Source of the DNA: Cyclina sinensis
Taxonomy: Eukaryota > Mollusca > Bivalvia > Venerida > Veneridae
NCBI GenBank assembly: GCA_012932295.1
Contig: JAAONU010000006.1
Location: forward strand, 26,996,882 to 27,060,881
Direction: 5' to 3'
DNA: 64,000 nucleotides
The position numbers and the translations under genes were made by a program. Shown one piece after another: positions 12,101-22,900 of the stretch (position 1 is its first letter; each line of letters opens with the position of its first letter). The notes under the pieces are model-generated. The model had not been told where the DNA came from. It made no database searches and worked only from the letters and a program-made list of their open reading frames with translations.

Positions 12101-15100
12101 TCCTCTGAAGAGGAATATATAAAAGAAGGTTACTTGTAACAAAATTTCTACATAATTTTTTATACTTCTACAGCACAGAAGGCAAAGTCTATTTACTATT
12201 TGAAATCAACAGGATCCATCACTGAATTAGGTGGAAGGATAAATGGCTGACATGTAAACAACTGTACCCTTTTACGGGCTGAGTCAAAATTTCAAACCAC
12301 ACCCACAACCTGTCACTTGATGAGAGAAAGCTGGTGGGTAATTGTGAGAGGAACAGTAACATCACCGACTTGTCTTTATAACTGCAATACCATCGAAAGG
12401 TATTGCACAGAGTAAAGCCTAACCAAAATTCAACAAATGACAAAGTAAACAATTCAGAAGAAATACCATTACTACAGCAAATATTCTTCACATTTAATTC
12501 TTCAATTTTATCAGTGATAAAGCTGGGTCTTACTTTTCTTTGATACACTAATCCAAATTCTCGTAAATGTTGTAGAAACCTTTGCTGTCCATCACTCATA
12601 CCCTCCATGGTATAATCCTGCAAAAAAAAAACAAGACATTCTTAGTTTTATGAACAACTTACCTATAAAAATCAGAGACTTCCTATAATGCAACAGTACT
12701 AGTACTTATACATCCTCCAACAAATCAGGGCCTTAATTGAGGCCCTGAACAAATATAAGCCTGAGCTACTCAGTCCCCACAAAGAAAACATCTACTTTCT
12801 AGAAACACTACCGAAGACATCCAACTGTCAATATCAAAAAACATGCAGAGAAACTTCAATATTTAAGTAACTACAAATGGTAGAACATTTGTTCCAAATA
12901 CTATGGAAAGTGCAATCCTAGATCAAAGAAATAAGGTGAAATCATCTGGTTCTAAACTTACTTCTAGACAATACTTATAATTGTCACTTACTTTTCCAAG
13001 AGTTGAAAAACTGAGTTGAAACAAGAAAGACAAACACTCCACAAGGTCCAGACCACGACTCTGTAAAGTAAAAAAAAAAATCTATTGCCATAACTTTATT
13101 TATAGTTTTGAAAATGCAAAGGTGAAATTTCATTTATGAACAACCAGTACAAATGATAAATTCTATATACATGCATTTATTCTACTTCCCTGTAAATGAA
13201 CGATCCAATCATTACATGCTACAACTGTTTTAAAAGTTCTTGCTTCTTTTCCCTCTTTGAACTCAGATCTTAAACAAAACTGAATATGTAAGAGCAGGTC
13301 TAGCCTTGTACTCAGATACACGTATATGTTCAAGGCCTTTCCGTGGAGTAAAAAGATAGCACAAATCTTTAGAAGTGTAACATGATATCACTCCAGAGAA
13401 AGAACAAGTGCAGGTATTAGATGTAAGTGAAGTAACAAAAATCTTTTCACTGGAGATGCTTAAATCAAAATGCAAATTAACTAAACCCCTAATATTGTCT
13501 AGTTCATATTACTACGAAGTAATGTGCCAATTTTATGAATGGAAATCCTTACGTTAGTTCACAACATAAATGTAGTGCATATGTTTTCACACCTGATATC
13601 AAATTCATTACAAAGCAGGAATATGGAAAAATTAAGACTGCAAGTTATGGGAATTTCATTTTCAGAAAATGATACAAGCTGAATATACAGCAAAAACTTA
13701 CATCTACCATGTTCAGATACTGGAGCATAAAGAACCAAATCTGTGACGCCGTGTCCATTAACAAGAACTGAAAACCTCCTGGAGTTATATATGGCATGGT
13801 GTCACCTTCTTCCCTAAAAACAAACAAGATCTTGTTCGTAATTTCAATTTTCCCAGACAGACATTGACATTAAATTTTATCAAAAATGGTTTTTACCTGG
13901 TGATTCAATACTACAGCGGTTACAACCTGTACCAAATGGAAACTTATTATGAATACAGGGAGGTAAGTATTGCTTAAAACAGATATCTGAGTTATGTCCC
14001 TTGAGTTTGTCTAAAAAGTGCAGAGCAACAATGAGAAAGAATGCAAATTACAAAGAAATGTGCAATTCACATTTTAGAACAAAAACACAATACTGAAACA
14101 GAGATACTTTAACATTCCTCAGCCTCCACTCCAAAGTAAATGACTGTTTACTTAATGAATACATGTTTTGATTCTGATGGCAAAATCTTAGTTTGTACTG
14201 TAACATAGCTCTCATGTTCAGTTAAGCTTTATTCAGAGATAAAAGAGAAATCATTTACTTACACCTTCATTAGGCCTGAATGTTTAAGGACCTCTATTGT
14301 ATCCCTGCTAACCCCATCTGCTCCCTCTGTTGAACCAACCATGAAGTGTAACACACACTGTGAAAAAATTAAGACGCATACCCTAAAATTTACAGAATTC
14401 CATTGCTTCAAAAATAAAATAAACTTAAATACATGTATGACTGAACACATCATTACTTGATATCACTGAGTTGTTGTATATTTTAGGTGTCTTACCATTT
14501 ATTTCAAAACGATGGTGAATGCAAAAATGTTCTATGTGCTGTAACATAAAGAAGCAAAGAGCACTTTTTTTGTTTTCACTCCTCAAAATGAACACTTTCT
14601 TAATTTTTAATCAACTATTTTTAAATTTCTAAATCTACTGAGAATGCGACAATGAAATACAAGTGCAATATATCACTGCCTAGGTACAGGGACTGTCCCT
14701 TTAAAGTTAATTACAAAGTGATCAAAGAACGCTGCTACCTGACTTGCTTACATGTGAGACAAATATAATTTCTGTTATGTCTGTATATGTGTATAGTCAT
14801 AACCTTATCTGCAGCAGAAGTGCTTCTCTGAACCCTTGTTTAAAAAAAAATAGCCATTACTTTCTAAATGAATAAGCCAAAATAATAATAATTTAATATT
14901 TATCTAACAATCAAAAATCAGCACTAAGGAGGCTTAAACCTTTAAATTTTACAGCATTCCATTTTATTTCTCTAAAATCATATAAATGTGAATGACATTG
15001 AAAAAATCATAACTTTAGAAAGTACCAAGGCATCAAAATTCTAAGAACAACCAGTAAACTGCATGTATATATCAGTCTTCATACACAGTTGTTGGATGGA

Positions 15101-18100
15101 TAGAAACTTATTACAATGGAGCAGTGCTCCTAAAATTTTGAAATCTCAATCGGTCCGAGACCTCGACCGCCGCAACCCCCTCCCCCCCACCCCCACCCGC
15201 CGAGACCAAGAACCAACAAAAAAAAATAGAAACGATTTAAGAGGAAAGAACAATTTGAGTTATGATAGTGTTGACGTCCCGAAAATATGTGGTTTTAAAA
15301 GCGAAAGTAGAAGTAGAGATAATTTTACAACGTCAAACTAGTCACTGATATTTTTAAGTGTGCTTCGTGCTGCAGCTAGCCACTATAATTACTATTAAGC
15401 CCTTAATGAAATTTAGCAGACGACTGTTATCGCCTATTTCGATGCAAACTCCTCGCACCGTTTACGTCACAGTTTTCTGTACTGATCAGGGGATGTAACC
15501 GCTGCGGGGAGTTTGATTTCGATGAAAGTTTGAGCTGGTCAACTTTAATCGATTGGTCAGCTGCAAATCAAGCACACTTTAACTTGTTTACAAGTTAATT
15601 GGCGATAATTGCCGCGGGCAACAGTGTCAGTTTTATGGTTTTATGATAGGTGTGAAGTACCATATTAGCGATCAATTGAGGTTTTTGTATGAGATTTTGA
15701 CTGTTTTATGAAAAGTTATACCGATTTATTTTTTTTTCTTTTGGAAATTATCTGGACCGATTTTTTAAGGACTTTTGGACATCGGTCCAGAGAGATAAAA
15801 TTCGGTCAAAACCGACAAATTTTCGGTTTTCGGGAGCCCTGCAATGGAGACTTTCTAAGTTACTATATGCCAAATGGAAAACTTTTTGAACACTGATCTT
15901 ACTTACATTATCAAATAATTCTTGAGCCAATAAATTGTTTTTGCAGTTTTTTCTACTACCTAGAATTATAGGTTCAAATCATTAGACTAATAATTTCCCA
16001 AACTTCATCAATATTTAAAACATTTAAATGAAAATTATTTCTCTTTGAGTCCAGGTATGTTTAGTCAAATTTTGTTCCCTAGTCGTGAAATAATTGTTGT
16101 TATACAATGACAAAAATTCTGTCGCAACAGTTCTCCATTATCTCAGTCTTTTGAACGGCCAATGTGCTCAGTATTTCCTAAGATCATGTCAAATAAGTTT
16201 AACTATTGCAGACGAAGCCCATTTTACCTCCCAACGTTCTATGGCATATTTGTCCAGAAATTCCACATCTCGACTGTTTTTATCTGGTGGCAGTGGAGCA
16301 ACTCTACCAGTCCAGGGATTACCTCTATGAAAAAATGAAAGGGTGTGGAAAAAACATTTATTCCTATAAAATGTGAAATAGCCCTGCACTGAAATGGAAC
16401 TAGAGAAACACTGAAACAAGAAACATGGCAATGCCACGAAACCAGGTTTTCAAAAATGTTGTTCTGATTCTATACTATAGTATGAATTTTGGAATGAAGA
16501 TTGCTATGAATATTCAAAAGATTATAACATGACATGAAGGAAAAGATAATATTCATGAGAATACATGATAATGAGTAGGATGTAAATTTCGGCTAACAAT
16601 ACTGTCTGCAAGGAGTATACTTAATAATGAGACAACAATTTCTGCACGTCATCTTGATGTGGTAAACATTTGTCTGAAGTTTCATCAAAATTCTTCAAAG
16701 GGTTGAAGAGTTACAGAGCGGACAGGATTTTCAATGTTAATGTCACTGTGACCTTGACCTTGGAGCCATCAAAATTCTTCAAAGGGTTGAAGAGTTACAG
16801 AGCGGACAGGATTTTCAATGTTAATGTCACTGTGACCTTGACCTTGGAGCCAGCCATGCGGAACATGCGTTCTGCACGTCATCTTGATGTGGTAAACATT
16901 TGTCTGAAGTTTCATCAAAATTCTTCAAAGGGTTGAAGAGTTACAGAGCGGACAGGATTTTCAATGTTAATGTCACTGTGACCTTGACCTTGGAGCCAGC
17001 CATGCGGAACATGCGTTCTGCACGTCATCTTGATGTGGTAAACATTTGTCTGAAGTTTCATCAAAATTCTTCAAAGGGTTGAAGAGTTACAGAGCGGACA
17101 GGATTTTCAATGTTAATGTCACTGTGACCTTGACCTTGGAGCCAGCCATGCGGAACATGCGTTCTGCACGTCATCTTGATGTGGTAAACATTTGTCTGAA
17201 GTTTCATCAAAATTCTTCAAAGGGTTGAAGAGTTACAGAGCGGACACAATTTCGTTTGACGCCCGCCCATCCGCCCATCCGCCCGCCATACCCCAATCTA
17301 ATAACCAGGATTTTCAAAATTAAAAACCTGGTTAAAAACCTTTCTTTTTCTTATATAACATGTGTTACAAGAGTTAATGGAACCTTTAAAAGAATTAACT
17401 ATCATACTGCATATACCATTAAAACAGAGCCAAATGGTTATCGACAGAAATACTTTACTAGTACTACAATTATCAGTAATTATCAGAGTAGGTTTTAGTC
17501 TACACCTTTGATAAATGCCTCCAATGTGCCAAGTGCTAACAGAGAATGATTTATAACATAATCTTTTCTATTTTACTTGATCCTTTTATCTTTGGAACTA
17601 TATTGGCTATCTAAAAGAGAGAGAGAAGGAGAGAGAAAAAAGGACCATATTTTACCTACCCTCCAAGAAGAGCTGTTTTCATGTTAGTTTTAAATGTTGA
17701 ATTAAGAATCCAACCCTGCATACCTCCTGGTAATGGCTGCTCATACCAAATTCTCAGGTCAGTCAATGACCGTGTGGCCAGTCTATGTTCACTGTATTTA
17801 ATGAACAAATATAAGGCATTATGTCATGTTGTAGGTATTATCAACTATCAGTTTCTTTCTTTTTTCATCCAAGTATCTATATTCATGGCAGTTTTCTACT
17901 TCAAGACTTCATTGTATGTTGTCACAGTTACAGCCGATGCCCGGTCTTTATTAAGGTAGTGGGAGTTTAATACAGTACAGTGTGATTAATCCCTTTCAAA
18001 GTGCCAGCCCTATTCTAAAAACAAGTGATTTCAATGTAGGCAGGGCTGTTAAAGTTATAAAAACAAGAACCATGGTTCTTCATTTTGCATACATTCTCAC

Positions 18101-19889
18101 ACCGACAATATTCCTTTGATCAATTCTGAGGTGTACAATAAACTTAAATCACAACATAAATTTAGGTACCAGTACACATCAGTATTAGTAAGTACAGTAG
18201 TCAATATTCCTAGCCATTTTTCAATATGAATTTTAACTACTATCTATGTAACATGCCTTGAGCCTGATCTGAACTCAGGAACTCTAGATAAGAAAGTTGA
18301 CACTCTACCACCTCTCCATGAAAGCTAACTGACAGAGAAGGGAGTAGAAGTGTCCATTTATCTTTTCTACAAACACCTTACCTTCTTAGAAATTTTTCCT
18401 AAAAATTTTCAGTTCTGATTGTTTTTGGGACCTTCTTAAGGTATCATGTTATCTACACTTGTGAGTTATTTACTTTGGACCCTAAATTTAACCCAGAAAA
18501 ATTGACTTGTTCAGAGCTAGATCAGAAAATAGGGCACTCAACCACTAGGTCATTTAAAGTGCTTGCTGATAGATAAGATAGCAGAAGCATTGAATTAGGT
18601 ATACTTATAGTAACTTACTTTGTATGTTTGTTGTTCACCCAGAGAGCAATGACAGCCTGTGAAACAGGCTGGTCTACAAACAGCAATCTCATCACATAGT
18701 GCTTGGCTAACTCTGGAAGCTCTCTACATGTACATGTATAAACATAAAATGAAAATAAAGTAATGTCATGAATAAAATATTTTTGCCTTATATGACTTCT
18801 GCCTACAGCTAATGCCAAATGAAAAAAAATAAACTTTTGCCCTTAGCCAATGCCAAATAGACAAAACAATCATTTCTGCCAAGCTACATCTTTTAATCTT
18901 CTCAGTCAAATTTGTATTTATTTGTTTCAACTTGTATGAAAAGAAAGCTATCTAAATTTCAATTAAATTCACACTAAAGACACAACTTGTAACAGAATGA
19001 ATCACTTAAAATAATGATAGACCAATAACATCTATTGCTGCTGCACAGTGTGTTAATTGTGGCACATGAAATTTTGGTGTCTTAGTCAAAAGGCACCACC
19101 CAGTTTGATATATTTTCCTTTGATAAATGTTAACAATTAAGTTCAAACTTAATAAAAATAAGTATTTTCACTTGCTATTTACAGGCAGAAAGTCAGATAC
19201 TGTCAAGATGTTTCAAACAATCATTTAAAGCACAGGAAACTGATATTCAAAAAAAAAAAAAAAAGTTTCATGACGAAAAAATTCATACCTTCTATATATA
19301 ATTTTTTTTGTTTTTTTTGAATATCAGTTTCCTGTGTTTAAAGTAACACCGTGTAACTACATTCATCCAGAGACATATAATAAGATATAGTGTCTCTGAT
19401 TCATCGTAAGTACCTAAGTAAAACATATTCAATCAGTTTTCTGTGCAAATTAAGTTTCAAATTTGAGAACTGCATTTAAAAATTTTACTATATTTCACTT
19501 TAAATGTTGCACAAGGAGTCATGTATTTGAGACCTCACAACTAGAAAATGTTAAGAAATATCAATTTGCGTGTCAATGTTAAATCTCACTATTTCCCTTC
19601 TGAAGGTGAATCGATTTAATGGGCTGATATTTACTGCTTGTTACCTTCCACGCGGTTCAACTCTTTTGCATAATGGCTAGTAAATGTTGGGTTCGAAATA
19701 ATTTGAGTGCAGATACATATGAACTTCACACCTTCACAAAAAGGACATTCATAAAAAAACGGACCTAAATACTGCCAGGCATGTTGCTGGGTGATTATAC
19801 AATCTGTCAAGTATATGGGACGACAGCGTCTTCAAATAACTGTGCAAATCTTTACAGTCTAATGTCCTCGATGAAAACAAAGCCGCCAT
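9103..19889 (-). CDS. GTF2H4: General transcription factor IIH subunit 4 (TFIIH p52)
   Basis: Thirteen coding exons join in frame to a 458-aa protein (human p52: 462 aa by memory): 19765-19889, 18619-18723, 17660-17782, 16228-16324, 14263-14357, 13702-13813, 12992-13060, 12534-12617, 11972-12104, 10735-10865, 10253-10300, 9707-9847, 9103-9216. All have AG acceptors and GT donors. Family hallmarks are [16 protein letters not shown] near the N-terminus, [86 protein letters not shown] and the C-terminal [10 protein letters not shown]. p52 is a core TFIIH subunit in the nucleus; in known family members it anchors and stimulates XPB, and its C-terminal part binds p8/TTDA, serving transcription initiation and nucleotide excision repair. 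The start MAALFSS was chosen from family length; the frame stays open upstream into VARS2 exon 1 on the other strand. No breaks were seen. Confidence 0.95.
11103..11291. mobile_element. Foldback/MITE-like imperfect inverted repeat
   Basis: The left arm (about 11103-11176) and right arm (about 11225-11291) pair with mismatches: AGAATAATA, GTGGATG, AGTTTATCTGGC on the left against GCCAGATGAACTT, CATCCAC, TATTATTCT on the right. It lies in GTF2H4 intron 9. No target-site duplication was identified. Confidence 0.5.
11381..11920. repeat. 50-bp minisatellite, about 10.8 near-identical copies
   Basis: The unit contains TTGTTTCATTACCAATACAT, GTGTATTACAAATAAAAGAC and GGCATCAATC. Copies are nearly identical. 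A T-to-A variant (CATAACC) sits at 11588 and again at 11838, 250 bp or exactly five units apart, suggesting duplication of a five-unit block. It lies in GTF2H4 intron 9, ending about 50 bp from the donor of exon 9. Confidence 0.95.
12726..12747. repeat. 22-bp palindromic micro-insertion, copy 2
   Basis: Exact reverse complement of the 22-mer at 2026-2047, flanked by perfect 7-bp direct repeats AACAAAT (12719-12725 and 12748-12754). It lies in GTF2H4 intron 7. Confidence 0.65.
15122..15841. mobile_element. Non-autonomous hAT-type element, 720 bp
   Basis: Perfect 8-bp duplications CAATGGAG flank it (15114-15121 and 15842-15849). The ends are short inverted repeats: CAGTGCTCC on the left and CAGGGCTCC read inward from the right. 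An 8-bp duplication with CAGNG termini is typical of the hAT superfamily. No transposase frame is present. It lies in GTF2H4 intron 4. Confidence 0.75.
16630..17335. repeat. Array of 146-bp units ending in a hairpin (pearl/HINE-like)
   Basis: About four units of 146 bp contain GTGACCTTGACCTTGGAGCC and TTCAAAGGGTTGAAGAGTTA. The first unit has an internal partial duplication of about 84 bp. The array ends in a simple CCGCCCATCCGCC tract and a hairpin (AACCAGGATTTT at about 17303, AAAAACCTGGTT ending near 17333). A core of tandem units with a 3' hairpin recalls the bivalve pearl elements, held to be non-autonomous Helitron relatives; that placement is inference. It lies in GTF2H4 intron 3. Confidence 0.7.
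18245..18335 (-). repeat. tRNA-like SINE head (degenerate)
   Basis: Read on the minus strand, an A-box-like GAGGTGGTAGAGTG is followed by a B-box-like GAGTTCAGATC. It lies in GTF2H4 intron 2. It cannot fold into a full tRNA. Confidence 0.35.
19231..19336. mobile_element. Intact 106-bp MITE with 7-bp TSD
   Basis: Perfect terminal inverted repeats of 26 bp start CACAGGAAACTGATATTC and run into an A-run on the left and a T-run on the right, giving a long hairpin. Direct repeats TTTAAAG flank it exactly (19224-19230 and 19337-19343). It lies in GTF2H4 intron 1. The superfamily is not assigned. Confidence 0.75.
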
Positions 19890-19943
19890 GACCGAGGTGT
19901 TATGAAAACTACCGAACAATCCGAATGATTTCAAGATGGCAGC
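19882..19943. promoter_or_regulatory. Bidirectional promoter core / facing start codons
   Basis: The GTF2H4 start codon (19889-19887, minus) and the VARS2 start codon (19936, plus) face away from each other with 46 bp between. No TATA box is present. Both start codons sit in YY1-like contexts: CAAGATGGCAGC at 19932-19943 on the plus strand and CATGGCGGC on the minus strand. Any VARS2 transcript starting upstream of 19888 would carry the uORF ATG-ACC-GAG-GTG-TTA-TGA (19888-19905) in an excellent Kozak context (GCCGCCATG). The two 5' UTRs therefore must be very short or overlap each other. Confidence 0.6.
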
Positions 19944-22900
19944 CTCCTGGAGCAACATGAAGATTGTATACAATAAAATTGGCATTAAGTTGTATAAAAC
20001 ACAAAGAATCAAAGAAATAATAGAATTTTCTAATTGCAAAAGATATTTTTCAATAGTAAGTGATGGTATATCTTTTTTTCAACAATATAATATGTCAACA
20101 TGTCAAATTCCAATGGGTTTTCGCGACATGGTCATTTTCCTGTTTTCACATGAACTGTGATTGTCAGGAAATCTTCTGATTAGTAGCATCATAATCGCGT
20201 CGATATAATAACAGTTAATGGTTTCTGGCTTAAAGCAAGCTCTGCCTGTTTCAATCACAAAACAACAAGGTGTTTTGACGGCCTCAAATAAAGTCGTTTG
20301 TTATGAAACCTAACAACTTTAATTAATTAGAATCGTTAAAAATGCACTTATCAGGCTGTAGGTCTCGGAAATTAAGACAGTTTCTTTTGTTATATGTTCA
20401 AGTTTTTGTAATTTTTAATCATGAAGTTACATATAGCTCTAGGATTAAATCCGAGTTACACCCAAGTACGGATATACTACCTTTAAGAAATACCCGGATG
20501 TGTAAAGCCGAGAATTGGAAGAACTTGTCTGCCTAGTAAAGTCAGTATTGACTATTGGTAGTAATAAGTTGAACTTGAACTGACTGAGGAATATGATACT
20601 TGTAGCTGTGCTATTTTTTTCCCTTACCATACAGTTACTGATATGCAAAGAGAATTTACTTTTATTTGCATTTTGACACAACCCAGATTCAGAACCTGGG
20701 GTAGAGTGGGTCACAACTTTGTGTAGGTATTGGATTTTTCATTTCATTACTTGAACATTTTCAACATTAAAATGACTTTTGAAAGAGCAATTCTAAGCCA
20801 GCTTAGGAGGGAGAGGGGGCATATGCCCTAGATCTAGGCCTGTGACATAATGACATGATAATGAAGGGTAGATGATTGTTGGCCATGTTTTCCACTGCAA
20901 GAACCGCTGATGACCTAGATGATTTAGCCTTGTAATATGCTTGAAAGCTTCAATTAGTTTAGTTTAGTTTAGCCTGTCTAGTAAACAGATCAGCTTGCAG
21001 TAGGATTTTATGTAAGATGGTAGATCATATTTGTTTAGAACTCAGTGACTGCATTACCACGAACCATGCTTACTTGAAAAGACTCGCATATTATTTCTTA
21101 ATTTTGAGATCTTAGTATCATTGTGTTCAGTCTTTTAAGTTTACATTACAGACAGCAGCAAAAAGCCATGGGCAAGACACAGGAAAGAAGCAGTATGTAT
21201 CAGTTCAGTATACCAGCCCAACAGTACCAGGGGAAAAGAAAGGTATAATCAATAGTCAGATTCACTACATTATTTTTTGATTTGTATCTCCTTTAAGCCA
21301 CTGGTTTGTAAAAGTTCTGAGCACTGTTAAAATATTACTCAAAGTGCAAAAAATTCTTATTCTTTTTGAGACACTTGCCAGTAGCCACTATGTCATAATA
21401 TAATGAGAGCAAAAGCATGATAATCTGAATGTCTGAGATTTGAAAGCAGTTTTGGCTGCATATTTCTCCATGTGCAATCTACATATTGAGGTTTGCCAAG
21501 ATGATTACTTGTCTTGGCAAAGCCTTGAATGGTGTAGTCTTCCAACCTGAGGTTGTTACTAGCAGACAAGTGCCAAAAGAATGGCATTAAATTGGATGAG
21601 TATGGCAGTTCCTAAACCCAAATGGCCTCAGTATCTCATGTGGTAGAGCATCAGCACTTTCAGGTGGAGGTCTAGTTAGAAGCATAGTTTTTGGTACTCA
21701 TTTGTTCTTTTACCTGTAACAGTCAATCTGCTTTTTACATCAGTCACAGTGGAACGTTAAATAGTTACTGTATTAGTGTATCATCAGTATTAGTTTAAAT
21801 CAGTACTATCAGATTTTATTTGCATAGACAAATTCAAAAGCTGAAAATGAAAACTGAATGTGACTCCTAGTTCTCAGTTATCAAACTTACAGGGACTTTA
21901 TCACAACTAATACAACTGTTTGTTTAAATAGCTAAACACGAAGATATTAAGAACTGATCAGTACTTCAGATTTGATATTGTATATTTATTGTTGTAGATG
22001 TTGACTGTGAGCTTCCATCAGTCTACTGTCCCCAGTATGTAGAGGCAGCCTGGTATGAATGGTGGGTGAAACAGGGATACTTCTCCACAAAGGTAGATTT
22101 GCATTGTTAGCTTGTTTTCCACTAGGAATTTGAGAATTGATTTGCCTGAATATTATTTTGGACAATACCATTTATTTTGCATTTACTGAAAATACATTGA
22201 GTAAGTAGTGAATAGTACATACAGTTGAAATTGAGGTTGTATAGTCATGACTACAAACCATGACTATACAACCAGTCTCTTTTAACAGGCAGCCAACCTA
22301 AATTTTTTTAAGGAATCATAATTATTATAAGCTAAATCTGATTTTTATTTTACATCAAAAAGAACTGAAGGGACCAGAGAATGTTTTTGAACTGCATCGT
22401 AATTTCATGGTACCATGATCTGCTAGATTGTGTTTGATGGTATAACATGGTATAATGATTGACTGCCCATATATGGCTGATCATGATATGAACTGGTCAC
22501 AAAGGTGGAAGAACTTCCTTTTCATTTATAGATATTTTCAGTGCATTGCTTCTTATATGCAAGGCAAAAAGTCGGTATAGTTAAAAAGAAAGCATATTAC
22601 AGTATATCAGAGGACTGGAATAATGTGTAATTACTTACCCCTCATCACTTTTTGAATTGTTATTAGTACTACTGTCTGTAATATTTTTAGGAAAGGAGTT
22701 CTGAAAGAAAAAGATTTGTAATATGTTTGCCCCCACCAAATGTGACTGGAACACTACATCTAGGACATGCCCTGACCTGTGCCATCCAAGATGCCTTGGT
22801 TAGATGGTAAGAACAGTAGTGATATGCTTTGTATTCATTACTTTAAAGAAGTCGATATAATGGAGTTGCCTAACGATTCTGTTTTAAATATCTCAATTAA

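Noticed and set aside
16670..17228. Frames with [20 protein letters not shown] repeats
   Set aside because: By-product of the 146-bp array.
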